Shown here: piece by piece, positions 1 to 8,560 of the stretch
Layout: the number at the start of each line of letters is the position of its first letter
How positions within the stretch are numbered: position 1 is the stretch's first letter
NCBI GenBank assembly: GCA_002839355.1
Contig: PGXW01000026.1
Span: forward strand, 1 to 39,777
Reading direction: 5' to 3'
DNA: 39,777 nucleotides
From: Spirochaetae bacterium HGW-Spirochaetae-2
GTDB taxonomy: Bacteria > Spirochaetota > Spirochaetia > Sphaerochaetales > Sphaerochaetaceae
Translations under genes and position numbers: made by a program
Notes under the pieces: model-generated
The model's input: only the letters and a program-made list of their open reading frames with translations
Database searches by the model: none
Told to the model about the DNA's origin: nothing

Positions 1-450
1 GCGGTCATTCTGGGCCAATCGGTCTGGTTCTTGCCTATGAATGATAATAACGAAGCCTTCTTTCAGAAAATCTCTGCAGAAATCACTCTAAACGGTGGTG
101 AGTCCTATATTATGCGGATGATTCCTCATAATGAAAGCACTTCCGAGCGCATCGTTGCTGCCTTTAACCAAGCCAGGGATGAAGAATACATCGAACTATT
201 GGAACAGTGCGACTACCTGCTTTGTGAACTTGAAAAAGAATCAGGACTTGGGAAATTCACATTCGCAGAATTGGAGGAGAATGAGGATGAATTTCAAAAA
301 TTGACCGATTGGTATCAAAAAATACGTGAAAGAGATTTTCATGGTGCGCCCCTGTATCTCTCTGCTGAGGAAAAGCTGGAACAATGCCGTACAAAATTGG
401 ACACGTTCAGTTGCGAAGTATATCAGCGATCCTATGAAAGTACTCAGTGA
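1..450 (+). CDS. chrB: Chromate resistance protein ChrB, N-terminal-domain type (5' end cut by window)
   Basis: The frame is open from base 1, so the gene starts outside the window and the visible part is the C-terminal 149 codons. The segment QSVWFLP, followed by an acidic stretch and then AAFNQARDEEYIELL, matches the ChrB N-terminal domain family, in which short ChrB proteins act as sensors or accessory factors for chromate-resistance operons. The last 60 residues are helical and charged, with no C-terminal ChrB enzymatic domain. It is followed 14 bases later by a DUF1232 membrane protein and then an MFS exporter, all on the same strand, suggesting a small resistance operon in which an MFS protein stands where ChrA is often found. 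The family assignment is by motif recognition. The actual substrate (chromate or another toxic compound) is inferred. Confidence 0.7.
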   Translation, partial: AVILGQSVWFLPMNDNNEAFFQKISAEITLNGGESYIMRMIPHNESTSERIVAAFNQARDEEYIELLEQCDYLLCELEKESGLGKFTFAELEENEDEFQKLTDWYQKIRERDFHGAPLYLSAEEKLEQCRTKLDTFSCEVYQRSYESTQ

Positions 451-464
451 GGGAGGCCAGAGCT

Positions 465-833
465 ATGAATATGAGAGAAAGAGCGAAAGAGTTGAAAATG
501 GATATTCCAGCCGTGTTTCTTGCACTGAGGAAACGAGAAACGCCGGTATTTGCAAAAATGTGCGCAGGAGCAACCATCATATATGCCTTTTCACCAATCG
601 ACCTCATTCCAGATTTCATTCCGGTGCTAGGGTATCTTGACGATGTGATCATTCTGCCTGCGCTTGTGGCATTGACGGTCAAACTGATTCCACACGAGGT
701 TTTTCAACAATGTAGAATTGAATCCGAAGGCTTATGGCGAGACGGAAATCCGAAAAAATGGGTGTACGCATTGCCAATCGCAGCAATCTGGCTACTGATC
801 GTTTTCTTCATCATCAAATTGATTTGGTTTTAA
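465..833 (+). CDS. DUF1232 (YkvA-like) small membrane protein
   Basis: A 122-residue protein. The core GATIIYAFSPIDLIPDFIPVLGYLDD is the DUF1232 signature, with the typical SPIDLIPDFIP followed by GYLDD. A second hydrophobic segment close to the C-terminus (residues about 98-120, ending IIKLIWF) makes it a likely two-pass inner-membrane protein. The ATG at 465 is chosen because GGGAGG lies about 8 bases upstream; an in-frame GTG at 447 overlaps the end of chrB but has no Shine-Dalgarno. The function of DUF1232 proteins is not known. Here the gene sits between chrB and an MFS transporter, which suggests an accessory role in the same stress response. Confidence 0.75.
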   Translation: MNMRERAKELKMDIPAVFLALRKRETPVFAKMCAGATIIYAFSPIDLIPDFIPVLGYLDDVIILPALVALTVKLIPHEVFQQCRIESEGLWRDGNPKKWVYALPIAAIWLLIVFFIIKLIWF

Positions 834-849
834 AACCAGGAGAACGCAC

Positions 850-2031
850 ATGTGGAATGTCATTGTATTGGGATTAGTCAGTTTTTTTTCTGATATCAGT
901 GCGGAGATGGTATACCCTATCATTCCGCTTTATCTCTCCTCCGCATTCGGCGCGACACCAGTACTCGTCGGCATTATTGAGGGTATCGCTGAGAGTCTTG
1001 CCAGTCTATTGAAGGTGTTCAGCGGATACATCACTGATAAAAGAGGTAAAAAGAAACCGGTTGCCTTTGTCGGGTATGCAGCAGGATTGGTTTACAAGGC
1101 AGCCCTCATCTTTGCTACTTCATGGGTTGGTGTTTTAGGTGCACGCGTCATCGACCGCGTCGGAAAAGGCATCAGGACCGCTCCAAGAGATGTGATGGTG
1201 AGCGAAAGTGCTGATAAAAACCAGATGGGAAAAGCATATGGCATCCATAAGGCGCTAGACATGGCTGGCTCGGCAATTGGTATTTTCATAAGTTATCTGC
1301 TGCTGAAAAATGCAGGGGAGCATTTTGTGTATAAAAAACTATTTGCCTTCTCAGTCATTCCTGCGCTACTAGGACTTTTCATGTTCCTTTTCATAAAAGA
1401 AAAAAAGAAGGACCGCACTATGAAAAAGCGGGAGCCGTTCTGGCAAGATATGAAAAAGTTGGATAGTCAACTCAAGATGTACCTTGCAGTGGTCTGTTTG
1501 TTCACACTTGGAAATTCTTCAAACGCATTTCTGCTATTGCGTGCAAAAAGTGTGGGGTTCGGAGACACAAATGTTATATTATTGTATTTCATTTTTAATA
1601 TTACAGCATCCATTTTCTCAATCCCATTTGGACGGTTGTCGGATAAGATTGGGCGAAAGTATTTGCTCGTCACTGGCTACCTGGTTTTTTCAGTTGTATA
1701 TCTCGGTTTTGCCATCGCCTCCAGCCAAGCGGTTGTTGTTGCCGCCTTTTTATTATATGGGCTGTACACCGCTATGATTGTTGGTGTGGAACGGGCGTAT
1801 ATCGCCGAAATATCGCCAGTGGAATTAAAGGGGACTATGCTTGGAATGCATTCTACCGTTGTAGGGCTTGCCTTGTTGCCTGCCAGTGTCATTGCCGGTT
1901 TGTTGTGGAATGGTATCGGAGCCCCGGCACCATTTTTATTCGGCTCAGGAATGTCGTCAGCAGCCGCCTTGATTTTACTATTCTTCATGAAAAATAGGCA
2001 CGTCCCTTCTAATTGTATCAGTATCCTGTGA
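850..2031 (+). CDS. MFS transporter, drug/toxic-compound exporter type
   Basis: A 393-residue protein with about 12 hydrophobic segments and a charged central loop (KEKKKDRTMKKREPFWQDMKK, around residues 183-203), as in 12-helix major facilitator proteins. The loop between helices 2 and 3 carries the MFS motif A variant GYITDKRGKKKP, repeated in the second half as GRLSDKIGRKY. The segment RVIDRVGKGIRTAPRDVMVSE is typical of a family of putative exporters found beside chrB-like genes. The start ATG has AGGAGA 6 bases upstream and follows the DUF1232 gene by 16 bases, so the three genes are probably co-transcribed. The substrate is unknown. No rho-independent terminator is evident directly downstream. 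Confidence 0.85.
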   Translation: MWNVIVLGLVSFFSDISAEMVYPIIPLYLSSAFGATPVLVGIIEGIAESLASLLKVFSGYITDKRGKKKPVAFVGYAAGLVYKAALIFATSWVGVLGARVIDRVGKGIRTAPRDVMVSESADKNQMGKAYGIHKALDMAGSAIGIFISYLLLKNAGEHFVYKKLFAFSVIPALLGLFMFLFIKEKKKDRTMKKREPFWQDMKKLDSQLKMYLAVVCLFTLGNSSNAFLLLRAKSVGFGDTNVILLYFIFNITASIFSIPFGRLSDKIGRKYLLVTGYLVFSVVYLGFAIASSQAVVVAAFLLYGLYTAMIVGVERAYIAEISPVELKGTMLGMHSTVVGLALLPASVIAGLLWNGIGAPAPFLFGSGMSSAAALILLFFMKNRHVPSNCISIL

Positions 2032-2091
2032 AATGAAATTATAGGTAGGTGGTCAGGACGAGCGGTTGAAAACTTATTTAATTAGAACTTT

Positions 2092-2295
2092 ATGGGAGAC
2101 TTAATCTATGGACAAAAGATATCTGTAAAGTATCTAGATGTACAGAGGATTGGTAATAATCCGAATGAGGTATTCAATTCGGAATACCATCACCCTCGTA
2201 TCTTTGACAAAGTCAGCCTTGACGGGATTCGAGAGATGAGATGCCTACGCATAACATCCATAATATTGATTAGAGGGTTCACTACCAGACATTAA
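2092..2295 (+). pseudogene. Relic of a serine recombinase (C-terminal part of recombinase domain)
   Basis: About 50 residues from GDLIYGQK to REMR align with the C-terminal part of the complete recombinase at 16197-17219: VQRIGNNPNEVFNSEYHHPRIFDK here against MKRVGNNPEEVKRSENHHPPIIGK there. The catalytic resolvase domain and the rest of the gene are absent, and after codon 52 the reading frame runs into unrelated residues. This is therefore a decayed fragment of an earlier mobile element. The bases on either side (2032-2091 and 2296-2475) hold no other gene that I can recognise. Confidence 0.6.
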
Positions 2296-2475
2296 TAGAA
2301 CTGCCACACATCCTTGCGCTCTCGTCGAGAAGTAGCAATCGGATTGTTCTCTTAATGAATATGGGCAACGGTTGTTTGTATAGTTATATTCTCACATGTT
2401 CGAGATACTCTGTATCAACATTTCGGAGGATCATTTGGTGTTCCAATTCATGACAGGATAATATAGGTCTTCCTT

Positions 2476-4908
2476 CTACAGGATACCAATCCTTCTAGCT
2501 TCAGAAACTGCCTCCATTCTTGATGTCACCTGCAACTTTTCGTAGACCTTAGAAGCATGCCACTTAACCGTTCGCTCGGTGATATGTATCATTTGTGCAA
2601 TCTCCTTGTTTAGGAATCCCTTTTCTATCAGCTTCAGGACCTCTAGTTCACGATCAGTCAACAGATAGCTCTTGGGCACATGCTGTGATGCATAGAGCTC
2701 CCGTAAGGTGGAAATATGACTCTCATTGACTTGGGTCCTGGAAAGCTCAGCCGTCTGGAGATCGAATGCACCATATTCAAGGGAGAGGATAACCGAATGC
2801 AACAACCTATGCTTATCCTTCAGCAACGTCTGCAAGGAAACATAGAGAGTCTCTGCCTGTTCGGTTTGCCCAGTCAATTGGTAATACCCGAGGACCTGCC
2901 TCTGTTCCAACTCATAGAGGTCAAACGGGACGCCCTGCTGCTCGTTCTTTCTTTGATACTTGTGTACCCACATTTCCAGAGCAGGAATATCCCCAACACG
3001 TCTCAGCGACATGGCATGCATCGCCTCGATGACGCGGTCATCCATGGCGGTGACATCATATTCGTTAGCCTGTTTGCCTGCGTCGCGAAGCAACCGCACT
3101 GCTTCCTCGTGACGATCAGTCACAATATAGAACTCAGCAAGTGCCAATTGTGCATGGAGAGAGAGATAGAATGAATATCCCTTTGCAGAGGCAAGTCCTC
3201 GTAACAGATACTCCTCTGCATCCTCTCTCATCCCTGAATAGAGAGAGAGCAATCCCTTACCTATCCAAGCCATGCTGCATGAAGTGGCATACCCTGCTTT
3301 TTCCTCATATCCCAACCTCAGCGCTTCATCAAAGGATTGCCTTGCTTGCTCAAACAACAAGAGTTCGAGTTGGATGGACCCTATTTGCCCAAGCAACACG
3401 ATGGAAAGTACATCGTATTGCTTGATCCCAATGGTTCGTAACGTCTCCTGCAGATGGTGATAGACCTGTTCAAGATCTTCCTCCGGTCCAAGAGGTAAGG
3501 AAGCAATGAACACGCTGATAAGCGGACGAAGATAAGTCAGTTCATCAGGAAGCTTGTTCAACAGTTTTTCAGCATGATAGAAATCACGTTGGAGCAAGAG
3601 GTCGATCCCATCAAGGATGGACAGAAGGTCAACCTCCTGCATTTTCTTCCTTAGCCTGGATGACTGTATCCCGGCAATTCTGTCCATCACATGTCTCGCG
3701 GTCCATCCCTTGCGGATTCCGCTGAGTATCTCCAGTAGCATTAAGGAAGCATACCTCTCTACCGAAACCTTAGGCAGCTGTCCAATGATACTGGTGATAA
3801 AATCCAGATTCCCATCTGTCAACAATTTTGCACAATATTCATCGAGAAGACTGGCTACCAATTCATAGTCTTCAATCCCAAGGGTCATCGTTATCGCTTC
3901 CCGATATAATGATGCGTCAAGAAGATCTGCAACTGCCTGCGCCACGGCATGTTCAATTCTTCTGTTCTTCCCTGCTCTCACGCGATTGAGCACAAAGGAA
4001 CGGAAAAGAGGGTGAATGAGAACCTCTCCAGCACTTGTCATTTCGACAAAAAGGGATTTCTCGATCAGAATCATTACCCCCGTCTTGAGGGTCTCTTGTT
4101 CCTTCCCAGGGAAGAATGCTCCAAGCAAAGCAGTATACACGAGTGCTGTTTCCGCTTTCTTTGGAACCTCATCCCAAATGGGGAGGAAATACGATTCAAG
4201 CTCACGGCTTCTCCCTTCCACCTGTGCACTGTTTTGAATCTCCCCTTTGGCAAAACAGGCTTTGAGCAACAGTGGGGATCCCCAAGTGTTCTCGATCATG
4301 AGCTCCAGCGCCTCGTCATCGATATCATCTGCAAAGTATGCAGCTAAACGTCTCCCTTCCTCCTGCGTGAAGGCAAGATCATCCCTGTTGATTTGCATCA
4401 CTGCATCACGATGCATTGAGGCTTTTGGGAAAACAGCAATATCTGTTCCAATAAGCATGAGATGCACCGTTTCAGGAAGATATGCTGCAAGAAAGGATAA
4501 CCAGGATGTAATGTGCTTATGGTTCAGGAACTCAACATCATCAAATATGAGGTACCGTGGTTCACTGATTTCTCCAAGAAGCTCAACCATTCGGCTTAAC
4601 TGCACATCAGAAGGGTCCTCACTTTCTGTAACATTTGGTAGCAAGGAAATAAGCATAAGGCTCAGACGGGAAGCAAATGTTTTTGGATTGTTATCGTCAG
4701 AAGTGCATTGCATGTATGCATGACAGTACTCTCTTGAAGCTAGGTATCGGGCTATTGCTGTTGTCTTCCCATACCCATGGGGTGCATGAACCAGAGCGGT
4801 CTGGTAGTGCAGCGAGAGCGCTAGCTTCTCATCCAATCGAGGCCTTTCCACCAAAGCGCTTCGTGAGACTGAAGAGAGTGTCGCTTTGGTCGATTCATTT
4901 TCTTTCAT
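2476..4908 (-). CDS. LuxR-family ATP-binding transcriptional activator (MalT/LAL type)
   Basis: An 810-residue protein if it starts at the ATG at 4908; the frame is open to a TTG at 5004, but that extension lacks family similarity. Residues 41-50, HAPHGYGKTT, form a Walker A loop and RYLIFDDVEFL a Walker B strand of a STAND-type ATPase. The middle is helical and TPR-like, and the last 60 residues carry a LuxR HTH (LTDRELEVLKLIEKGFLNKEIAQMI, then TVKWHASKVYEKL). This is the architecture of MalT and the LAL regulators, which bind an inducer plus ATP, oligomerise and activate neighbouring promoters. It is divergent from the SPW-repeat and radical SAM genes, which are its probable targets. The Shine-Dalgarno upstream of 4908 is poor, so the start is not certain. 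Confidence 0.88.
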   Translation of the reverse strand: MKENESTKATLSSVSRSALVERPRLDEKLALSLHYQTALVHAPHGYGKTTAIARYLASREYCHAYMQCTSDDNNPKTFASRLSLMLISLLPNVTESEDPSDVQLSRMVELLGEISEPRYLIFDDVEFLNHKHITSWLSFLAAYLPETVHLMLIGTDIAVFPKASMHRDAVMQINRDDLAFTQEEGRRLAAYFADDIDDEALELMIENTWGSPLLLKACFAKGEIQNSAQVEGRSRELESYFLPIWDEVPKKAETALVYTALLGAFFPGKEQETLKTGVMILIEKSLFVEMTSAGEVLIHPLFRSFVLNRVRAGKNRRIEHAVAQAVADLLDASLYREAITMTLGIEDYELVASLLDEYCAKLLTDGNLDFITSIIGQLPKVSVERYASLMLLEILSGIRKGWTARHVMDRIAGIQSSRLRKKMQEVDLLSILDGIDLLLQRDFYHAEKLLNKLPDELTYLRPLISVFIASLPLGPEEDLEQVYHHLQETLRTIGIKQYDVLSIVLLGQIGSIQLELLLFEQARQSFDEALRLGYEEKAGYATSCSMAWIGKGLLSLYSGMREDAEEYLLRGLASAKGYSFYLSLHAQLALAEFYIVTDRHEEAVRLLRDAGKQANEYDVTAMDDRVIEAMHAMSLRRVGDIPALEMWVHKYQRKNEQQGVPFDLYELEQRQVLGYYQLTGQTEQAETLYVSLQTLLKDKHRLLHSVILSLEYGAFDLQTAELSRTQVNESHISTLRELYASQHVPKSYLLTDRELEVLKLIEKGFLNKEIAQMIHITERTVKWHASKVYEKLQVTSRMEAVSEARRIGIL

Positions 4909-4956
4909 ATGGTATGTAAGTATAGTTTGAAACCTCTGTTGAGGCAACAAACCGTT

Positions 4957-4988
4957 ACTGTACCACAACTGTACCTTCGTACAGTACC
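4957..4988. promoter_or_regulatory. Candidate operator: two ACTGTACC boxes plus an inverted copy
   Basis: ACTGTACC occurs at 4957-4964 and again at 4968-4975, exactly 11 bases apart (one helical turn). The second copy pairs with GTACAGT at 4979-4985 to make a 7-bp inverted repeat around CTTC. The cluster lies in the divergent region between the LAL regulator and the SPW gene. Helically phased direct repeats are what MalT-type activators bind, so this is a reasonable site for the adjacent regulator. The assignment is inference; the repeats themselves are visible. Confidence 0.5.
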
Positions 4989-5052
4989 TCTGTAAGGCGC
5001 TCAATGATACGTTTCAAGCACAAAACAAGACCAAACGTACTTGGAGGTACAC

Positions 5053-5370
5053 ATGGACAAATTTAAACGGACCCAAGATTGGACAGTTGCAGTTCTGGGA
5101 TTGTATGCGGCATTTTCTCCGCTCTTCTACACCTACTCAGGAGGTTCTGGTTTCAGTGTTGTGATTGCTATTGCAATTGTCATTTGTGCTGTAATTGCTC
5201 TTTCACTCCCAGAATCAAAACCTGTTCAATGGATTCTCATTGTTGCGAGCGTATTGTTGTTCATCGTTCCCTGGATTTCATCTATTACCGGCTGGGCTGC
5301 GTGGAACCTTCGTATCGTGTCCATCATCATGATTATTCTAGAAGCAAAAACGATGAAGACGATTGCGTAG
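5053..5370 (+). CDS. SPW-repeat small integral membrane protein
   Basis: A 105-residue protein with four hydrophobic segments. It has the two-fold pattern of the SPW family: DWTVAVLGLYAAFSPLF near the N-terminus, and a second half with ASVLLFIVPWISSITGWAAWN. The ATG at 5053 has GGAGG 5 bases upstream, at 5043-5047; an earlier TTG at 5041 overlaps that ribosome site and is rejected. It is the first gene transcribed away from the LAL regulator and lies 75 bases ahead of a radical SAM gene. The function of SPW proteins is unknown. Location beside lipid-type genes is compatible with a membrane-stress or envelope role. Confidence 0.75.
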   Translation: MDKFKRTQDWTVAVLGLYAAFSPLFYTYSGGSGFSVVIAIAIVICAVIALSLPESKPVQWILIVASVLLFIVPWISSITGWAAWNLRIVSIIMIILEAKTMKTIA

Positions 5371-5398
5371 CATTCACCAACAACTTTTATGAAACATA

Positions 5399-5430
5399 GG
5401 AGAGGAAGCTAATTTGCTGGCTTTCTCTCC
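5399..5430 (+). terminator. Hairpin between SPW gene and radical SAM gene
   Basis: GGAGAGGAAGC at 5399-5409 pairs with GCTTTCTCTCC at 5420-5430 with one G-U pair, leaving a 10-base loop. No run of T follows, so it is more likely an mRNA processing, stability or attenuation element than a full terminator. It sits 15 bases before the radical SAM start codon. Confidence 0.35.
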
Positions 5431-5445
5431 ACCTAGGACAAACCC

Positions 5446-6786
5446 ATGAAATCAATTCCCGAGAACGTATTGAGAACAAGTCTGCGACTTGTATATGCAA
5501 ACCCAGAGAAAAATCTCCCCAAACTTGTGAACTGGGCACAGCCCATTGCAGCAGCAACGGGAAGAATACAAGAGAAACAATGGAAGATGATCAAACGTAT
5601 TACTCAAGACCCCTCATCAGGGGGATACGGCTTGATCATGAGGATCATCCACCAGACAGACTACGAGGTGCTAGAGAAGATAGTCATGAATTTTGTCTTC
5701 AATGCTGCTTGGTTTGGATCTGAACAGTTGGAGAAAAACCGTGTAGAAATGGATATGAATATCCCTTGGGCAATCTTGATGGATCCCACGTCTGCCTGCA
5801 ACCTTTCCTGTACAGGATGCTGGGCCGCCGAATACAAGAAAACTGATGAGCTCTCTTTCCAGACCTTGGATCGCATCATTACCGAAGGAAAGGAACTGGG
5901 AACCTATGCATATCTCTTTTCCGGTGGTGAACCGTTGGTTCGTAAACATGACCTGATAAAGCTTGCAAGCAAACACAACGACGCAATCTTTGCTGCCTTT
6001 ACCAATGCAACATTGATTGACGATGAATTTGCGGAAGACCTACTGAGTGTGAAAAACTTTATCCCACTAATCAGCATCGAGGGAACTGAGGAAATGACCG
6101 ATGCAAGAAGGGGTAGTGGGGTTTGGAAGAAATGTATCCATGCGATGGACCTACTCCGTGAACGGAACTTGCCCTTTGGTTTTTCCACTTGCTACCACGC
6201 ACACAATACCGAGTATGTAGGTTCTGATGAGTTCATAGAGTTCATGGTGGAAAAGGGGGCCCTCTTTGGGTGGTATTTTACCTACATTCCTGTGGGTGAA
6301 GGAGCCTCACTCGGTTTGGTTGCATCCCCTTCACAGCGGGCCTATATGCTCGAGCGAGTTAGGGAGATACGCGCACACAGGCCGCTCTTCGTCCTGGATT
6401 TCTGGAATGATGGTAACCATGTAAATGGATGCATTGCTGGAGGGAGAAGGTATTTGCATATCAATTCTCATGGTGACATGGAACCGTGTGCATTCATCCA
6501 CTATGCCTGTGAAAGCATTCATGGCAAACCTCTCGTGGAAGCTCTTAGGAACCCATTGTTCAAGGCATATCGGGAGCATCAGCCATGCAATTCAAACATG
6601 TTCCGTCCCTGCCCCATGTTTGACAATCCTGAGTTGTTGTTGGATATGGTCAACCAGTCGGGGGCTCAAAGCACCCAACGGATCGACTCAGAATCAGTAG
6701 AACAGCTCTATGCTAAATGCAAGCCGATAGCTGATAGCTGGGAACCGATAGCTGACAGTCTTTGGGAGGCATACCAAGAGAAGTAA
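5446..6786 (+). CDS. Radical SAM enzyme with extra C-terminal cysteine region (copy 1)
   Basis: A 446-residue protein. Residues 118-125 hold the radical SAM CX3CX2C motif (C118, C122, C125, in CNLSCTGC), which binds a 4Fe-4S cluster and S-adenosylmethionine; LFSGGEPL is the usual GGEP strand that contacts SAM. A C-terminal cysteine set (GCIAGG, EPCAFIHY, QPCNSN, FRPCP) resembles a SPASM/twitch region for additional Fe-S clusters. The first 110 residues form a helical domain shared with the paralogue at 9611-10966. The two copies look about 55-60% identical over the core by eye. The substrate is unknown. The context (acyl-CoA ligase, lipase-like hydrolase) suggests work on lipid or acyl chains, but this is inference. 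The start ATG has a weak AGGA upstream. Confidence 0.85.
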   Translation: MKSIPENVLRTSLRLVYANPEKNLPKLVNWAQPIAAATGRIQEKQWKMIKRITQDPSSGGYGLIMRIIHQTDYEVLEKIVMNFVFNAAWFGSEQLEKNRVEMDMNIPWAILMDPTSACNLSCTGCWAAEYKKTDELSFQTLDRIITEGKELGTYAYLFSGGEPLVRKHDLIKLASKHNDAIFAAFTNATLIDDEFAEDLLSVKNFIPLISIEGTEEMTDARRGSGVWKKCIHAMDLLRERNLPFGFSTCYHAHNTEYVGSDEFIEFMVEKGALFGWYFTYIPVGEGASLGLVASPSQRAYMLERVREIRAHRPLFVLDFWNDGNHVNGCIAGGRRYLHINSHGDMEPCAFIHYACESIHGKPLVEALRNPLFKAYREHQPCNSNMFRPCPMFDNPELLLDMVNQSGAQSTQRIDSESVEQLYAKCKPIADSWEPIADSLWEAYQEK

Positions 6787-7033
6787 GTTCAGAAAACGCA
6801 AAGGATTGAACCCAACATATTCGGCTGACCGACCCTACCGATGCGCAAGGACCTGATAGGCAAAACCCATCATGCAAAACTCCAATAAAACTGTTTTTCC
6901 CGGTTGCCGGCAAGAGGGTTCATTGCAGAACTTTTCTGTGGCGATTGCCCATGAGATACCATTCATCTGCTTCGCATTGTCCAGAAGCAGAGACAATTGT
7001 CAACCGACTGTTCATGATCAAAGCAGTACTTGT
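6787..7033. other. Intergenic region between convergent genes
   Basis: This lies between the stop of the first radical SAM gene and the stop of the convergent DUF2974 gene. I see no convincing gene and no strong terminator. A 10-bp palindrome GACAATTGTC at 6992-7001 shares its arms with one of the inverted repeats at the tetR promoter, but it is too short to interpret alone. Confidence 0.5.
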
Positions 7034-8122
7034 TCAGCTGGAATCCCTGATGTTCTTCACCAACAAGATAAATAGGGATCCGATGGTTTTTAGAACGAAC
7101 CATCGGGTTTCCTCATCAATATCTTTTATGGAATAGACCACTGCGATAGCTTTCTTTCGCCAGTCATCTGTAAGGTCATGAAATGATTTCGCATCGGTTG
7201 CCTTCACAACCTGATACAGAGTATCCACGAACAATTCCCGCTTTTCCTTATCCACTGACAGTATCCAGCGGTTGAGTATTTCATTCGTATATTTCGTACT
7301 ACCTCGCACCGTTCCGACATAGAGGAAATCTTCTTTTTCGACTAGCCAGGAGAATGGGTCGTGCTGCATGATCCAGATTCGGTTGCTCTTCACCACCTTA
7401 TACGGCTCCTGATGCTGCAGGAGCATCCCAATCACGGAAGATTGGGGTTGGGTCTTCTGTATCATCGTCTGAATGTCCGAATATCCTTCACTCAGCAATA
7501 CCTCGGGGATGAAACCAGGTCCGTCGTGGGTATAGATCATGGTTATCCTTCCACGTATGTGCGGTTTGCATCGCAAGGATGAATAGACAGCAATATTTCC
7601 TCCTTTCGAATGTCCGCCGACTATCAAATTACTCGAAATGAGTCCCGCCACGGAATTAAGATAGGTGACACCCTCTTCCTGTGAAGGGACGGGATAGAGG
7701 AAAGCCATGTTGAAATCCTCCTTCCACCCGACGAATGTCGAATCAGTGCCCCGGTAAGCGACATATGCAATATCATTGTCGAGCAGATAGGTGATTGCCG
7801 AGAATTGCTTTTCCAACGTGAAATCTGTCTTGTCCACATGATATGCCAATCTCACATTACGAAACCTCGGGCTTTGGGAAAGCGCATGGAACAGTCTCCG
7901 GTTCTTCCGGCTATCACGTACATCTATGAACAACTTATCAAGATTGTCGTTTTTTGCCAGGTCTCGTATGCTGATCGGTTCTGAATTATCTGAAAATCCA
8001 GGAACAAATCCACCGAATTGAAGATATGCGAATTGGGATAGTATCAGACTATCCACTGCATTGATATCACGAATTGTGAAACTATCCTCCATGGCTTCCG
8101 CATAATCGATAATATTTCCCAT
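7034..8122 (-). CDS. DUF2974 (Mbeg1-like) alpha/beta hydrolase, lipase-like
   Basis: A 362-residue protein. GGHSKGG at residues 169-175 is a nucleophile elbow with Ser172, following the beta strand SNLIVG; YVAYRGTDSTFVGWKEDFNMAF resembles the oxyanion-side strand of class-3 lipases. These are hallmarks of the DUF2974/Mbeg1-like family. No signal peptide is present, so it should be cytoplasmic, presumably hydrolysing an ester or thioester. The start ATG has AGGAGG 7 bases upstream. It is divergent from the small ORF and tetR, and its upstream region carries a promoter overlapping the same operator as tetR (8330-8343), which argues that the TetR protein controls it. The substrate is not known. 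Confidence 0.8.
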   Translation of the reverse strand: MGNIIDYAEAMEDSFTIRDINAVDSLILSQFAYLQFGGFVPGFSDNSEPISIRDLAKNDNLDKLFIDVRDSRKNRRLFHALSQSPRFRNVRLAYHVDKTDFTLEKQFSAITYLLDNDIAYVAYRGTDSTFVGWKEDFNMAFLYPVPSQEEGVTYLNSVAGLISSNLIVGGHSKGGNIAVYSSLRCKPHIRGRITMIYTHDGPGFIPEVLLSEGYSDIQTMIQKTQPQSSVIGMLLQHQEPYKVVKSNRIWIMQHDPFSWLVEKEDFLYVGTVRGSTKYTNEILNRWILSVDKEKRELFVDTLYQVVKATDAKSFHDLTDDWRKKAIAVVYSIKDIDEETRWFVLKTIGSLFILLVKNIRDSS

Positions 8123-8560
8123 GTCGAATCCTCCTATTCCTGTTTACAACTCATAAAAAATCATTTCTTCGAAACGGTTCTTGGTAATCTTAACACCATG
8201 CCCCATGATTTTTTCAGTTTTACTTCTCATAAGAAGTCATGGGAAATATAACAAGAAAATTCCAAACCAAGCTTTCGTGAAAGCATTCGGCAATGAATTG
8301 TTGACTGTTCCTCATAGATATATTATTTTTGACAGTAGTGTCAATAATAGTCGATGATGAGAGACTGTATCGGAAAAGGGTAAAGAAACCTTTCGATGGC
8401 TGCCTCTCCCCTAGATAATCCAATGTTCTGGCAAATGGCGTAAACATCTAGGGGCTTGTGGATAATACGGCACTTATCCCGTTAGTTATAACTTTGGATG
8501 GAAGGAAATGGAATGTGAGAACATGTTTGGAATTGGGATTTATGGGAGGGGGCCCAAAAT
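8123..8560. other. Divergent intergenic region with several small inverted repeats
   Basis: No gene is supported here. Visible elements are a 6-bp inverted repeat around CATA at 8222-8237 (ACTTCT/AGAAGT), the promoter and operator at 8317-8344 described separately, and GGATAA/TTATCC arms at 8460-8465 and 8474-8479. The last lies about 80 bases before the small ORF and could mark its promoter region. Confidence 0.4.
8317..8344 (-). promoter_or_regulatory. Sigma70-like promoter for the DUF2974 gene with TetR-type operator
   Basis: Read on the minus strand, TTGACA (8344-8339), a 16-base spacer and TATATC (8322-8317) form a good promoter directed at the hydrolase gene about 200 bases away. The palindrome TGACA-GTAG-TGTCA (8330-8343) overlaps the -35 box. 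It has the same half-sites and spacing as the palindrome at the tetR promoter (8862-8875). Repression by the adjacent TetR protein is the natural reading. Confidence 0.55.

Noticed and set aside
4909-5004. N-terminal extension of the LAL regulator from TTG 5004
   Set aside because: The 32 extra residues have no family similarity and cover the candidate operator, so the ATG at 4908 is preferred.
6992-7001. GACAATTGTC palindrome as a third TetR operator
   Set aside because: It shares arms with the 8835-8851 repeat, but has no spacer, lies at the 3' end of the hydrolase gene with no promoter near, and a 10-bp match is expected by chance.
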